Positions 1-9,895 of a DNA stretch of 64,000 nucleotides are shown in pieces. A model generated the notes under the pieces. It was not told where the DNA came from and did no database searches. It saw nothing but the letters and a program-made list of their open reading frames with translations. The DNA lies in the NCBI GenBank assembly GCA_902461935.1, contig CABPZP010000007.1:17184-81183 (forward strand), written 5' to 3'. Made by a program: the position numbers and the translations under genes. Every line of letters begins with the position of its first letter. Within the stretch, counting starts at the first letter, position 1. Source of the DNA: Merdicola sp905200315 (lineage in GTDB: Bacteria > Bacillota > Clostridia > TANB77 > CAG-508).

Positions 1-160
1 AAAATAAAAAAAAATACAACAAATTCTTTATGCGAAGTAGAAACATTTTTATGTAATTTTAAGAAAAGTTGTACATATTATAATTTATATAAATTATTAA
101 AAAAATAATTTAATTATTTTTGTTTTTTATTAATATAATAAATATTTATTAAAATCATTT

Positions 161-199
161 CGGGTCGTCGAGGACGCCGACCCCTACAACTTTTAACAT
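161..199. repeat. Dispersed hairpin repeat, copy 1
   Basis: A GC-rich island in AT-rich DNA: GGGTCG...CGACCC stem followed by CCTACAAC and an ACATT tail. The same design recurs near 11.55, 11.86, 32.28, 38.2, 38.85, 39.16, 42.77 and 58.85 kb. About 20 bases downstream, 218-235 is an 18-base match to the reverse complement of 11628-11645, so the shared unit is larger than the hairpin. The rest of 1-377 is low-complexity TTAATTATTTATTT-type sequence in which I see no gene. Confidence 0.7.
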
Positions 200-377
200 T
201 AATTATGTTTTTATTGTTTACGCGGTATTTCAAAAACAATATTTTATAAAATTTGAATTATATAAATTTAAATTTATTTTTTGGTTTATTTTACATTTAA
301 TTAATTATTTATTTATTCTTATAATTTAATTATTTATTTTTAATTATTTATTTTTAATTAATTTTTATATTTATTTT

Positions 378-908
378 TTAATTATCTTTTTCTAAATAAA
401 TTGTGTCTTTAAAATTTTTATTTTCTTCACCATTTATTAATATTTTTATTCCATTAATTTCATTTAATTGTGTTACTGTATTTAAAATAGAATTTGCAGA
501 ATTATTTAAATTATCTGAATTCAAAAATTCATTTGAAAGATCTATTTTTAAAATATCTCCTTCTAAAAATACAGAATTAATTTTTGTTCCCTCTGGAATA
601 CTTTTTATTAGATTTTCATTTTTTGGTCCTTCAATTAATAAATTAATTAAATATTCATATGGATTTTTTATTAAATTATTTGCATCTATTTTCCTTGCTT
701 CTGGAATTAAATTTTTATTTTCTTTATCTGAAAAGTATAAAGTAACTACTGTTTCCCTTAATTGTTTTTCACTTATTTCTTCCTGTGGTGTATAATCTTG
801 AATTTCTTCATTGGTATTATTTTTTACAATAAAATTTTTATAAATAAAAAATCCTAAAATAACTAATAAAATTAAAATTAAAAAAATACAAATAATTTTC
901 TTTTTCAT
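378..908 (-). CDS. GerMN-domain protein, membrane-anchored
   Basis: A 176-residue protein with one hydrophobic N-terminal segment (about residues 5-25) and a GerMN domain (about 55-165), recognised from VTLYFSD, the INLLIEGP helix, IPEGTKI and the VLEGDILKIDLS-like strand. GerMN domains occur in GerM, a sporulation/germination factor, and in other cell-envelope proteins of Bacillota. There is no lipobox cysteine, so it is probably held by an uncleaved anchor with the domain outside. The ATG at 908 is preceded by AGAAAGGAAA. It is divergent from the gene at 1112 and has no operon partner inside the window. The family is clear; the exact role is not. Confidence 0.75.
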   Translation of the reverse strand: MKKKIICIFLILILLVILGFFIYKNFIVKNNTNEEIQDYTPQEEISEKQLRETVVTLYFSDKENKNLIPEARKIDANNLIKNPYEYLINLLIEGPKNENLIKSIPEGTKINSVFLEGDILKIDLSNEFLNSDNLNNSANSILNTVTQLNEINGIKILINGEENKNFKDTIYLEKDN

Positions 909-1035
909 ACATATTTCCTTTCTTTGAATTTTTATAAATTTTCTTTATAAAAATCACATAATAAATTTATATTAATTTTTATTTTAGACAAGTTATTTTT
1001 AGAACATCTTATTTAGAATTTTAAGTCGACTTTAT

Positions 1036-1064
1036 TTGACAAAACTCCCTTTACACTATAAAAT
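1036..1064 (+). promoter_or_regulatory. SigA-type promoter of the activase gene
   Basis: TTGACA at 1036-1041, a 17-base spacer and TAAAAT at 1059-1064. It lies 48 bases before the ATG at 1112, which is preceded by GGAGG. Confidence 0.75.
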
Positions 1065-1111
1065 ATAAGATAGTTTTATGTTACTAAAAATAAGCAATAT
1101 GGAGGTAAAAT

Positions 1112-4100
1112 ATGGATGAAATATTGCACGTTGGATTAGACGTTGGTTCTACAACCGTAAAAATAATTGTAATGAATTCCAATAAGGAAACTATATATTC
1201 AAACTATGAAAGACATTTTTCAGATACTAAAAATACAATATGTAACACTTTAGAAAAATTAGCAGAAAAATATCCAAATAATAAATTTACACTAGCATTA
1301 ACAGGTTCTGGTGCAATGAGTGCTGCAAAATTTTTAGGAGTAGATTTTATACAAGAAGTTGTTTCTTGTAAGAGAGCTGTTGAAAAATATATTCCTAAAA
1401 CAGATGTAGTTATTGAACTTGGTGGGGAAGATGCAAAAATTATTTATTTTGATGAATCTATAGAACAAAGAATGAATGGTACTTGTGCAGGTGGTACAGG
1501 TGCATTTTTAGACCAAATGGCTTCACTACTTCATACAGATACTCAAGGTTTAAATACTTTAGCTAAAAATTATAATACAATATATCCTATTGCATCTAGA
1601 TGTGGTGTTTTTGCAAAAACAGATATACAGCCACTTTTAAATGAAGGTGCTGCAAAAGAAGACATTGCAGCTTCAATATTTCAAGCAGTTGTTAATCAAA
1701 CAATTAGTGGATTAGCTTGTGGTAGACCTATTAAAGGAAATATCGCATTTTTAGGTGGTCCTTTAAATTATTTATCTGAACTTAGACAAAGATTTATTGA
1801 AACATTAAACTTAAAACCTGAAGAAATAATAATTCCTGAAGAAGCTCATCTAATTGTAGCTAAAGGTGCTGCTTTAGATTCAATTAATTCAAATATTATT
1901 ACTATAGAAGAATTAAAAGAAAAAATAAATAATTTAAAAAATTCTCACGATAATACAAGCAAACCTTTAGACCCTTTATTTAATTCAAAAGAAGAATTAG
2001 AAGAATTTAAACTTAGACATAGTAAAGCAAAAATAAATAAAAAAGATTTAAAAGAATTTAAAGGAAATTGTTATATAGGAATAGATGCTGGTTCAACTAC
2101 AACAAAACTTGTTTTAATAGATGATAACAATAATTTATTATATTCATTATATGGCAGCAACGAAGGAAATCCATTAAAAAGTGTTATGAATATGCTAAAA
2201 GAACTTTATAGTATTTTACCTGAAAATGCTATAATACGTTATAGTGGTGTAACAGGTTATGGCGAAAACTTAATTCAAACAGCTTTAAATGTAGATTTAA
2301 ATGAAATAGAAACTATTGCACACTATACAGCAGCAAAAGAATTTGAACCTGATGTTACAAGTATTGTAGACATTGGTGGTCAAGATATGAAATATATAAA
2401 AATAAAAGATGACACAATAGACAATATAATGCTTAATGAAGCTTGTTCTTCAGGTTGTGGTTCTTTTATAGAAACTTTTGCTAAAAGCTTAAATATTACA
2501 ATTTCAGATTTTGTTAAAGAAGCTTTAGAAAGTAAAACACCCGTTGACTTAGGCTCAAGATGTACAGTATTTATGAATTCTAAAATAAAACAAGCTCAAA
2601 AAGAAGGCTACTCTGTTGGGGATATTTCTGCAGGACTTTCTTATTCTGTTATAAAAAATGCTATACAAAAGGTTATGAAAGTTAGAGATGTAGAAACACT
2701 TGGAAATCATATTGTTGTACAAGGTGGAACTTTTTATAATGATGCAGTTTTAAGAGCTTTTGAATTAATAGTAGGAAAAAATGTTATTCGTCCAGAAATT
2801 GCTGGATTAATGGGTGCTTATGGAGTTGCTTTATTAGCAAAAGAGCAATTTGAGTCTAACTTAAATATGGAATATACATCAACAATTGCAAACCTAAATG
2901 ATATTAAAAACCTGGATATAAAAACATCTCACATTCGTTGTAAAGGCTGTGAAAACCATTGTTTACTTACTATTAATACTTTTAGCAATGGACAAAGACA
3001 TATATCTGGAAATAGATGTGAAAAAGGTGCAGGTATTACAAACAAAAAACAAAATTTACCTAACTTAGTAAAATATAAATATGAAAGATTATTTAACTAT
3101 AGTCCTTTAGAAGAAAAAGATGCACCAAGAGGAACAATAGGAATCCCTAGAGTTTTAAACATGTATGAAGATTATCCTTTTTGGTTCACATTTTTTACAA
3201 ATTTAGGATTTAGAGTTATTTTATCTGATAAAAGTACACGAGAAACATATGAAAAGGGTATGGAATCTATGCCTTCTGAATCTGTTTGCTATCCAGCAAA
3301 ACTTTCTCATGGACATATTATAAATTTAATAGAAAAAGGAATAACTACAATATTCTATCCTTGTATTCCATATTCAAGAAAAGAATTTGAAAAAGCAAAT
3401 AATCAATATAATTGTCCTATTGTTATTTCATATTCAGAAGTTTTAAAAAATAATGTAGAAGAACTAAAAACAAATAATATTAAATTTTTAAATCCTTTCT
3501 TACCTTTTGATACTAAAAACTTGGTAAAAAGAATTTTAGAATTAGATGAATTTAAAGAATATAATTTTAATAAAAAAGAATTATCGAATGCCGCAAAACT
3601 TGCAGAAGAAGAATATCAGAATTTCAAAAAAGAAATTTTAGAAAAAGGTAATGAAACAGTAAAATATATTGAAGAAAACAATTTAAGAGGAATTGTTTTG
3701 GCAGGAAGACCTTATCATTTAGACCCAGAAATAAATCATGGAATAGATACATTAATTACAAGTTTAGGTTTATGTGTTTTAACAGAAGATTTTGTTGCTA
3801 GAAACGAAAAATTAGAAAACCCATTAAGAGTTGTTAATCAATGGGTATATCACTCAAGACTATATGCAGCAGCCGATTTTGTAGGAAAACATGACCATTT
3901 AGAATTAATACAATTAAATTCTTTTGGATGTGGTGTTGATGCAGTTACAACAGACCAAGTTGAAGAAATTTTAAAAAGCTATGATAAAATGTATACTTTA
4001 ATAAAAATAGATGAAGTAAATAATTTAGGAGCTGTTAGAATACGTATACGTTCACTACTTGCAAGTATGAATAAGCGTATTAAAGAAAAACAAGAAAATA

Positions 4101-5437
4101 AAGAACTTGGAAATTATAGTCCTTTAAGACCTATTTTTACTAAAGAAATGAAAAAAAACTATACAATTTTAATACCACAAATGGCTCCAATACATTTTGA
4201 ATTATTAGAATCTGCAGTTAGAGCCTCTGGATATAACGCCGTACTTTTAAGAGAATGTACTCAAAAAACTGTAGAAACAGGTTTAAAATATGTTAATAAT
4301 GATGCATGTTATCCATCAATATTAACAACAGGTCAATTTATAGAAGCATTACAATCTGGAAAATATGATTTAGATAAAACTGCTATTATAATGTCTCAAA
4401 CAGGTGGAGGTTGTAGAGCAACAAACTATATAGGTTTCATCAGAAAAGCATTAAAAGATGCAGGTTTTGAAAAAGTTCCTATTATATCATTTAATGTTGT
4501 AGGTATGGAAAAAATGCCAGGCTTTAAATTAACTCTACCACTTTTGGAAAGACTTTTAAAAATGGTAATCTATGGAGATTTATTACAAAAAATGCTTACC
4601 AAAAATAGAGCATATGAAATAAATAAAGGTGAAACAGAAAAATTATTTAATGAGTGGTTAGAAAAATGCAAAAAACTTGTTGCAAAATCAACCAACAAAC
4701 AATTTAAACAAAGTATATATGACATAGTAAACGACTTTGAAAAAATAAAATTAGATACATCTATAGAAAAACCAAAAGTTGGAGTTGTAGGAGAAGTATT
4801 AATAAAATATCATCCATTTGGAAATAATTATGTAGCAAATGTTTTAGAAAAAGAAGGAGCAGAAGTAATACTTCCAGACTTTATGGGATTTGTTAAATTT
4901 ATGGCAACACACAAAATTACATTTAATACACTATTAAAAACAACCCCAACAATAGCAAAAATATCTAAAGCAGCAATAAAATTAATAGATATATTAGAAA
5001 AAGATGTAAAAATAGCACTTGCAAATTCTAAAAAAGGGTATATGCAACCATGTGATATATTCCACTTAGAAGAACAAGTAAAAGATGTTCTATCTATAGG
5101 AAATCAAACAGGTGAAGGATGGTTTTTAACAGCAGAAATGATAGAGTACATGGAAAATGGAATACCAAATATAGTATGTGTACAACCATTTGCATGTTTA
5201 CCAAACCACGTTGTAGGAAAAGGAGTAATAAAAACAATACGAAATAAATACCCAGAAGCAAACATATCTCCAATAGATTATGACCCAGGAGCAAGCGAAG
5301 CAAATCAAACCAACAGAATAAAATTACTAATGACAGTTGCAAAAGATAATTTAAAAAATCAAAAATCAAAAAAAGAAACATATAATAAAAAAGAAAATAC
5401 AAATATAGACCACGACATAAAAATATATAAAAAATAA
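1112..5437 (+). CDS. 2-hydroxyacyl-CoA dehydratase activase fusion protein
   Basis: A 1441-residue protein of the BadF/BadG/BcrA/HgdC activase family fused to dehydratase-like parts. Two ASKHA ATPase modules are visible: residues about 5-262 (GLDVGSTTVK, GGEDAK, CAGGTGAF) and about 322-585 (GIDAGSTTTK, GGQDMKYI, CSSGCGSF). A cysteine cluster (CKGCENHC) lies near residue 608. A DUF2229-type region starts near 673 (GTIGIPRVLN), and a dehydratase-subunit-like region starts near 1016 and continues to the C-terminus. Known HgdC-type activases use ATP and a 4Fe-4S cluster to inject an electron into 2-hydroxyacyl-CoA dehydratases. The substrate of this large fused form is not established. Length and domain order match the clostridial ~1400-residue proteins. 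GGAGG precedes the ATG at 1112. It is a single-gene unit ending at the terminator at 5444. Confidence 0.85.
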   Translation: MDEILHVGLDVGSTTVKIIVMNSNKETIYSNYERHFSDTKNTICNTLEKLAEKYPNNKFTLALTGSGAMSAAKFLGVDFIQEVVSCKRAVEKYIPKTDVVIELGGEDAKIIYFDESIEQRMNGTCAGGTGAFLDQMASLLHTDTQGLNTLAKNYNTIYPIASRCGVFAKTDIQPLLNEGAAKEDIAASIFQAVVNQTISGLACGRPIKGNIAFLGGPLNYLSELRQRFIETLNLKPEEIIIPEEAHLIVAKGAALDSINSNIITIEELKEKINNLKNSHDNTSKPLDPLFNSKEELEEFKLRHSKAKINKKDLKEFKGNCYIGIDAGSTTTKLVLIDDNNNLLYSLYGSNEGNPLKSVMNMLKELYSILPENAIIRYSGVTGYGENLIQTALNVDLNEIETIAHYTAAKEFEPDVTSIVDIGGQDMKYIKIKDDTIDNIMLNEACSSGCGSFIETFAKSLNITISDFVKEALESKTPVDLGSRCTVFMNSKIKQAQKEGYSVGDISAGLSYSVIKNAIQKVMKVRDVETLGNHIVVQGGTFYNDAVLRAFELIVGKNVIRPEIAGLMGAYGVALLAKEQFESNLNMEYTSTIANLNDIKNLDIKTSHIRCKGCENHCLLTINTFSNGQRHISGNRCEKGAGITNKKQNLPNLVKYKYERLFNYSPLEEKDAPRGTIGIPRVLNMYEDYPFWFTFFTNLGFRVILSDKSTRETYEKGMESMPSESVCYPAKLSHGHIINLIEKGITTIFYPCIPYSRKEFEKANNQYNCPIVISYSEVLKNNVEELKTNNIKFLNPFLPFDTKNLVKRILELDEFKEYNFNKKELSNAAKLAEEEYQNFKKEILEKGNETVKYIEENNLRGIVLAGRPYHLDPEINHGIDTLITSLGLCVLTEDFVARNEKLENPLRVVNQWVYHSRLYAAADFVGKHDHLELIQLNSFGCGVDAVTTDQVEEILKSYDKMYTLIKIDEVNNLGAVRIRIRSLLASMNKRIKEKQENKELGNYSPLRPIFTKEMKKNYTILIPQMAPIHFELLESAVRASGYNAVLLRECTQKTVETGLKYVNNDACYPSILTTGQFIEALQSGKYDLDKTAIIMSQTGGGCRATNYIGFIRKALKDAGFEKVPIISFNVVGMEKMPGFKLTLPLLERLLKMVIYGDLLQKMLTKNRAYEINKGETEKLFNEWLEKCKKLVAKSTNKQFKQSIYDIVNDFEKIKLDTSIEKPKVGVVGEVLIKYHPFGNNYVANVLEKEGAEVILPDFMGFVKFMATHKITFNTLLKTTPTIAKISKAAIKLIDILEKDVKIALANSKKGYMQPCDIFHLEEQVKDVLSIGNQTGEGWFLTAEMIEYMENGIPNIVCVQPFACLPNHVVGKGVIKTIRNKYPEANISPIDYDPGASEANQTNRIKLLMTVAKDNLKNQKSKKETYNKKENTNIDHDIKIYKK

Positions 5438-5443
5438 GTTTAA

Positions 5444-5480
5444 AAAAAGAGATTAATTTATAAATAATTAATCTCTTTTT
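5444..5480. terminator. Bidirectional terminator
   Basis: A perfect 15-bp stem (5444-5458 with 5466-5480) with an A-run on one side and a T-run on the other. It sits between convergent genes and can serve both strands. Confidence 0.85.
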
Positions 5481-5485
5481 AGAAT

Positions 5486-7234
5486 TTACATTATATTCGC
5501 TAATTCATAATATTCTTTATGATTATTTATTAAATCATTATGCTTTCCCTGTTCAACAATTTTACCATTATTTATCATTATAATATTATCAAAATCTTTT
5601 ACAATTTCTAACGAATGAGCAATTAAAATTATAGTTTTTGTTTTAGCTAATTCATTAATTGTTTCTTCAATTTTGCTTTTACTATAATTATCTAAAGCAC
5701 TTGTTGCTTCATCAAATAATATAATTGGAGTATCCCTAAGTATTGCTCTTGCTATTGCAATTCTTTGTTTTTGCCCAACTGAAATATTATTATTATTTTC
5801 ATTAATTACTTCATCATATTTATTAGGTAACTTATCAATAAAATCTTCTATATTTGCTAATTTACATGCACATTTAATATCTTGTATAGTAGCATTTTCG
5901 TTTACCATTAAAAGATTTTCTCTTATACTCATATTAAATAATATAGGTTCTTGATTTACTATTGATATTGAATTTCTAAAACTTTTTTCATTAAAATCCT
6001 GTATGTTATTATTATCAAATTTTATAGTTCCAGTATAATTATTATATTCTTTTAAAAGTAATTTAAATATTGTGCTTTTCCCTGCACCACTTTGTCCGAC
6101 TATTGCATTTTTTGTATTAGGCTCTATTTTAAAATTAATATTCTCAATTATATTATTTTCTGATTTTTCATATTTAAAATTAACATTATTAAATTCTATC
6201 TTTCCACTTATATTATTATAATTTTTTGTACCAAATTTTTCTTCTTCTAAATTATTACTTTCTAATATTTCTTTTATTCTTTTCATATTAGCTGTAAACT
6301 CTGATATTCCAAAGTCATGTTCAATAATTCTATGAAATACATCATCTACAATATTAGTCATATATGTAATTATTAACATTGCAGTTTCTACACTAAACAT
6401 ACCCGCTTGTACTTTCGAAATTATATATAACAATATTATTGTGTCTCCTATAATTCTAATTGTCCATTTTGCAGTATTAACTGTTTTATTTAATAATCTT
6501 CTTTTTTTTCTTACCTCTGATAAGCTATTTATATAGCTACTAAATATATTTATACATTTCTCTTTGATATCTAATGCCTTTATCTCTTTTATACCTTTAG
6601 ATGTCTCATTTAATACTGTTGTATATTTATCTGTATTTATAAATTCTTCTTCTAAATAATCTTTAGATTTTTTAAGCTGTACCTTAAATAAATATAAACT
6701 AATTGTAGAAATAAGAGTAACTCCTAATCCTATTTTATAATCTATAAAATATATTATTACTAACATAACACAAGAAGTTGCAACATATGCACTTTCTAGA
6801 AATAATGATGTAATAGTTGAAATCATACCACTTTCAGCTGCTTTCATTGTTGTTAAAAGTTTTCCAGATTCTATTTTATCAAAAGTAGTCATTGATAAAG
6901 ATAGAATCTTTTTATACACACTATTTTGAATATTAGATACTATATTTTTTTCTGCATCAATAACTATTTTTCTCCATTGATTATGACAAAATGTTATCGA
7001 AATTAATCTCCATATTCCACATATAAAAACTAACTTAATTGCCATGTCTAATTTCATACTCATAATACTTGCTATTAAATTTGAATATTTTGTTGTATAT
7101 ATCATAGACGTTATTACGAAAAATAACATAAATATTGTCCCAAATATATATTGCTTTTTGTTTTCTTTAGAGTATTTAAACAAATCCCTAAATGCAGAAA
7201 AAAATCCGTACTTTTTCATTATTACATTCCTCAT
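5486..7234 (-). CDS. ABC exporter half-transporter (permease-ATPase)
   Basis: A 582-residue fused ABC transporter. The N-terminal ~310 residues form a six-helix exporter-type membrane domain. The C-terminal ~235 residues are the nucleotide-binding domain, with Walker A GQSGAGKS near residue 374, a signature ISVGQKQR (the usual LSGGQ changed to ISVGQ) and Walker B ILFDEATSALD followed by an H-loop (LIAHSLE). Family members work as dimers and export peptides, lipids or drugs; the substrate cannot be read here. Two starts are plausible: the ATG at 7234 (AAGGA upstream) and the ATG at 7219 (GAGGA upstream). A possible 30-residue reading frame ends just upstream, and its last codons contain the AAGGA. 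Convergent with the activase gene. Confidence 0.85.
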   Translation of the reverse strand: MRNVIMKKYGFFSAFRDLFKYSKENKKQYIFGTIFMLFFVITSMIYTTKYSNLIASIMSMKLDMAIKLVFICGIWRLISITFCHNQWRKIVIDAEKNIVSNIQNSVYKKILSLSMTTFDKIESGKLLTTMKAAESGMISTITSLFLESAYVATSCVMLVIIYFIDYKIGLGVTLISTISLYLFKVQLKKSKDYLEEEFINTDKYTTVLNETSKGIKEIKALDIKEKCINIFSSYINSLSEVRKKRRLLNKTVNTAKWTIRIIGDTIILLYIISKVQAGMFSVETAMLIITYMTNIVDDVFHRIIEHDFGISEFTANMKRIKEILESNNLEEEKFGTKNYNNISGKIEFNNVNFKYEKSENNIIENINFKIEPNTKNAIVGQSGAGKSTIFKLLLKEYNNYTGTIKFDNNNIQDFNEKSFRNSISIVNQEPILFNMSIRENLLMVNENATIQDIKCACKLANIEDFIDKLPNKYDEVINENNNNISVGQKQRIAIARAILRDTPIILFDEATSALDNYSKSKIEETINELAKTKTIILIAHSLEIVKDFDNIIMINNGKIVEQGKHNDLINNHKEYYELANIM

Positions 7235-7238
7235 TTCA

Positions 7239-7331
7239 TTATTCCTTATTTATTGCTTGCTTAATTGCATTCATTTTTAGCATTAATTTCCTTATTTTTA
7301 GAAATCGTTGGTTTAATAAATCATCATTCAT
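7239..7331 (-). CDS. Possible 30-residue small ORF upstream of the ABC exporter
   Basis: A short frame from the ATG at 7331 to the TAA at 7239. It encodes a basic peptide beginning MNDDLLNQRF and ending NAIKQAINKE. GGGAT lies upstream of the start, and the stop overlaps the ribosome binding region of the exporter gene (TAATGAAATG). It could be an exported peptide, a translationally coupled leader, or chance; in such AT-rich DNA a 30-codon frame is weak evidence. No promoter was identified with confidence. Confidence 0.25.
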   Translation of the reverse strand: MNDDLLNQRFLKIRKLMLKMNAIKQAINKE

Positions 7332-7512
7332 CAAATTTATCCCAATTATATATTACTTATTATTCCAATTTTAATCTTTTTATCCATATGTATTTTCTTA
7401 AAATTAATTATCTTTATATCATATACATTTATAAAAATCTAGTATTATATTTAAAACTCTTCTATATTTAATTAATTTATTTTTATTAATTATTTTTATT
7501 TGATTTATTTTT

Positions 7513-8385
7513 TTAATTATTTATTTTTAAATTATTTTTTATTTCTTTTATTTTTTGTTTTGTTTGTTCATAACCTTTTAAATATAATTCATCAATTTTT
7601 TTATAATCTAATAATTGAACTTTTTCAGTTTTTATTTTTAATAAATAATCTGCTCCTTCTAAATCATAATTAGAAATTTCATGGCATAAAATTCCTAATG
7701 AGTTACTTGCAACTTCTAATATATTTTTACAATAATTTTTTTTATTTTTTTCTTCATCAAAAATAATACTTAAAACTTTATCTGCTCCTTTTTCTTTTGT
7801 TAATTTCCAAGGTACATTCTCCCTAAGGCCTCCATCTACTAATTGTTTTCCATTTATTTTACAAGGTGCAAATACTACAGGATATGAGCAACTTGCCCTA
7901 ACTGCTTTTCCAATATTTACATTATTTATGTATATAATATTATCTAAATATTTTGCTCTATTTTCTTTAGAAATAAAAACATTAATTTCTCCAGTATTAA
8001 TATCTATACTTGGAATTAATAATTCTTTTTTTATGTCTGAAATATTTCTTATATTCTTTTTATTTAATTCTTTATTTAATAATTTTTCTATTCTTTTTCC
8101 ATTATTAAACCCTTTAATAACAATTTTTCTTTTAATAAATAAATTAATTAATAAAATAAATATATTTATAGGATCTACATATTTTATTTTTTTAGCATAT
8201 TTTTTAAAAAATTTTAACATTTCATCACTAGAATAACCAGCCGCATAAAGTGTAGCAATAATACTTCCTGAAGATGTTCCTGAAATGTAATCAAATTTTA
8301 AATTTTCTTCCTCTAATGCTTTTATAGCTCCAATATGTGCAGCACCTTTTATTCCACCACCAGCAAAACAAATACCATAATTCAT
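7513..8385 (-). CDS. Patatin-like phospholipase (RssA/YchK type)
   Basis: A 290-residue patatin-family acyl hydrolase. It shows the oxyanion-hole glycine cluster (CFAGGGIKGAAHIG, residues about 6-19), the nucleophile elbow GTSSGS near residue 37 and the catalytic aspartate motif DGGLREN. These form the Ser-Asp dyad of bacterial patatins, which cleave acyl chains from lipids. No signal peptide is visible, so it is probably cytosolic or membrane-associated. The start is taken as the ATG at 8385. The in-frame GTG at 8394 lies inside the AGGTG ribosome binding site, six bases before that ATG. The gene stands alone between the exporter and the tRNA-Ser pair. The C-terminus is lysine-rich. Confidence 0.85.
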   Translation of the reverse strand: MNYGICFAGGGIKGAAHIGAIKALEEENLKFDYISGTSSGSIIATLYAAGYSSDEMLKFFKKYAKKIKYVDPINIFILLINLFIKRKIVIKGFNNGKRIEKLLNKELNKKNIRNISDIKKELLIPSIDINTGEINVFISKENRAKYLDNIIYINNVNIGKAVRASCSYPVVFAPCKINGKQLVDGGLRENVPWKLTKEKGADKVLSIIFDEEKNKKNYCKNILEVASNSLGILCHEISNYDLEGADYLLKIKTEKVQLLDYKKIDELYLKGYEQTKQKIKEIKNNLKINN

Positions 8386-8440
8386 ATAAATCACCTGCTA
8401 AATATTATGAATTAATTTATTATTTGTTCCATTTTTTAGC

Positions 8441-8472
8441 AAAAAAAAACACATTAGATAATTCTAATGTGT
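8441..8472 (-). terminator. Terminator of the tRNA-Ser operon
   Basis: On the minus strand a 10-bp stem (8463-8472 with 8449-8458) is followed by a run of T (8441-8449), directly after the 3' end of tRNA-Ser(GCU). Confidence 0.9.
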
Positions 8473-8474
8473 AA

Positions 8475-8567
8475 TGGCGGAGAATGAGAGATTCGAACTC
8501 TCGCGGCCACTTACGCAACCCTAACGGTTTAGCAAACCGCCCCCTTCAGCCACTTGGGTAATTCTCC
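8475..8567 (-). tRNA. tRNA-Ser (anticodon GCU)
   Basis: A 93-base cloverleaf with acceptor stem GGAGAAT/ATTCTCC, encoded CCA, T-loop TTCGAAT and the long variable arm of class II serine tRNAs. The anticodon loop TTGCTAA reads GCT, decoding AGU/AGC. It is second in the minus-strand tRNA operon. Confidence 0.95.
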
Positions 8568-8609
8568 AAAAACTGAATTAATTTTATTTTAAATTAAAAA
8601 AGCAAGTTT

Positions 8610-8701
<92 letters not shown>

Positions 8702-8727
8702 ATGTGCCTCTTCTTGCTACAAGCACT

Positions 8728-8757
8728 ATAATAACACACTATAATGCCTGTTGTCAA
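8728..8757 (-). promoter_or_regulatory. Promoter of the tRNA-Ser operon
   Basis: On the minus strand TTGACA (8757-8752), an 18-base spacer and TATTAT (8733-8728), 27 bases upstream of tRNA-Ser(UGA). Confidence 0.75.
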
Positions 8758-8856
8758 TACCTTTAGCCTTGATTTTTTTGTTTGTTATAAAAAAAATTAT
8801 AAATACTGAAAAAAGCTTAAAAATCAATATTTTGAATGTGATTGGAAAGAGTGTAA

Positions 8857-8941
8857 AGCTTCTTATAAATTTCAAATGAGGAAGCGATGGCTTGCAAAGC
8901 AAGAGCAGCGAGAGGCTCGTTTGAACATTTATTTAGAAGCT
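8857..8941. repeat. 85-bp imperfect inverted repeat, MITE-like
   Basis: Outer arms begin and end with AGCTTCT/AGAAGCT and continue with similarity through the TTCAAA and GAG blocks. A second GC-richer hairpin (CTTGC-AAA-GCAAG) lies inside. It sits between parB and the tRNA-Ser promoter, downstream of both, and I see no coding frame. It may act as the parB 3' structure or be a small mobile hairpin element. Confidence 0.55.
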
Positions 8942-9005
8942 CTAACGAATGAATTGAGCCGAAAAATATTTATTTTTAAATTTTTTCAGACTTATATTAA
9001 TAATT

Positions 9006-9872
9006 CTATTTATTTTTTACTAACTCTAAAATTCTCTCTAAATCCTCATTATTAGCATATTCTATAACTATTTTTCCTTTTCTTTTTCCTACGTCTAATT
9101 TTACCTTTGTTCCGAAAAAGCTTTGGAATGAATCTTCTATATCTCTATAAACAGCTTCATATTTTCTGTCTTTTTTCTTTAATTTTTTGGTTCTTTGCAT
9201 TTTCTTTTCTGCTTCTCTAACACTATCACCAGACTCTATCATATATAAAGCCATCTCATATTGTTTATCATTATCTTCTATTGCCATTAAAGATTTGCAA
9301 TGTCCCTCTGTTAGTTTTCCCTCTAATGCTAATTCTATAACTCTTTGATCCAAATTTAATATTCTAACTGTATTTGCTATACTACTTCTTGCTTTTCCTA
9401 ATATATCTGCTACCTTTTGCTGTGTAAGACCATATTCGTCCATTAAACTACGTATTCCCATAGCTTTTTCTATTGGATTTAAATCTTCTCTTTGTATATT
9501 TTCTATTAAAGCTATTTCTTTATTTCTTCTTTCATCATCTTCTCTAATTATAACTGGAACTTCCTTCAATCCTGCTTTTTTAGATGCTCTCCATCTTCTT
9601 TCTCCAGCAACTATTTCATAGTAATCTTCTTTTTTTGCAACAACTATTGGTTGTATTAATCCATATTCTTTTATTGAATTTGCAAGTTCTTCTAATGATT
9701 CTTCATCAAATTTTTTTCTTGGTTGATTTCTATTTGGTTCGATTTCTGTTAATTTTATTTTTGTTATTTTTTCACCATCTTTAATTTCTTCTTTTTCTTC
9801 TATTTCTTCATTTATTAAATCTCCACCAAAAAGTGCATCTAATCCTTTACCTAAGCCTGTTTTCTTAGCCAT
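9006..9872 (-). CDS. parB: Chromosome partitioning protein ParB (Spo0J)
   Basis: A 288-residue ParB-family CTPase clamp. The N-terminus (KKTGLGKGLDALFGG) is the usual Spo0J start. The CTP-binding/Sulfiredoxin-like part contains NRNQPRKKFDEE, GLIQPIVV and GERRWRA. Next come the ENIQREDLNPIEKA segment and a helix-turn-helix (LTQQKVADILGKARSS), then a basic linker and a C-terminal dimerisation domain. ParB loads at parS, spreads, and with ParA and SMC organises the origin. GGGAGG precedes the ATG at 9872. It is transcribed with parA, 23 bases upstream. No good parS palindrome was seen in this window. Confidence 0.95.
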   Translation of the reverse strand: MAKKTGLGKGLDALFGGDLINEEIEEKEEIKDGEKITKIKLTEIEPNRNQPRKKFDEESLEELANSIKEYGLIQPIVVAKKEDYYEIVAGERRWRASKKAGLKEVPVIIREDDERRNKEIALIENIQREDLNPIEKAMGIRSLMDEYGLTQQKVADILGKARSSIANTVRILNLDQRVIELALEGKLTEGHCKSLMAIEDNDKQYEMALYMIESGDSVREAEKKMQRTKKLKKKDRKYEAVYRDIEDSFQSFFGTKVKLDVGKRKGKIVIEYANNEDLERILELVKNK

Positions 9873-9895
9873 TTTCTATTTCCTCCCTTATCATT

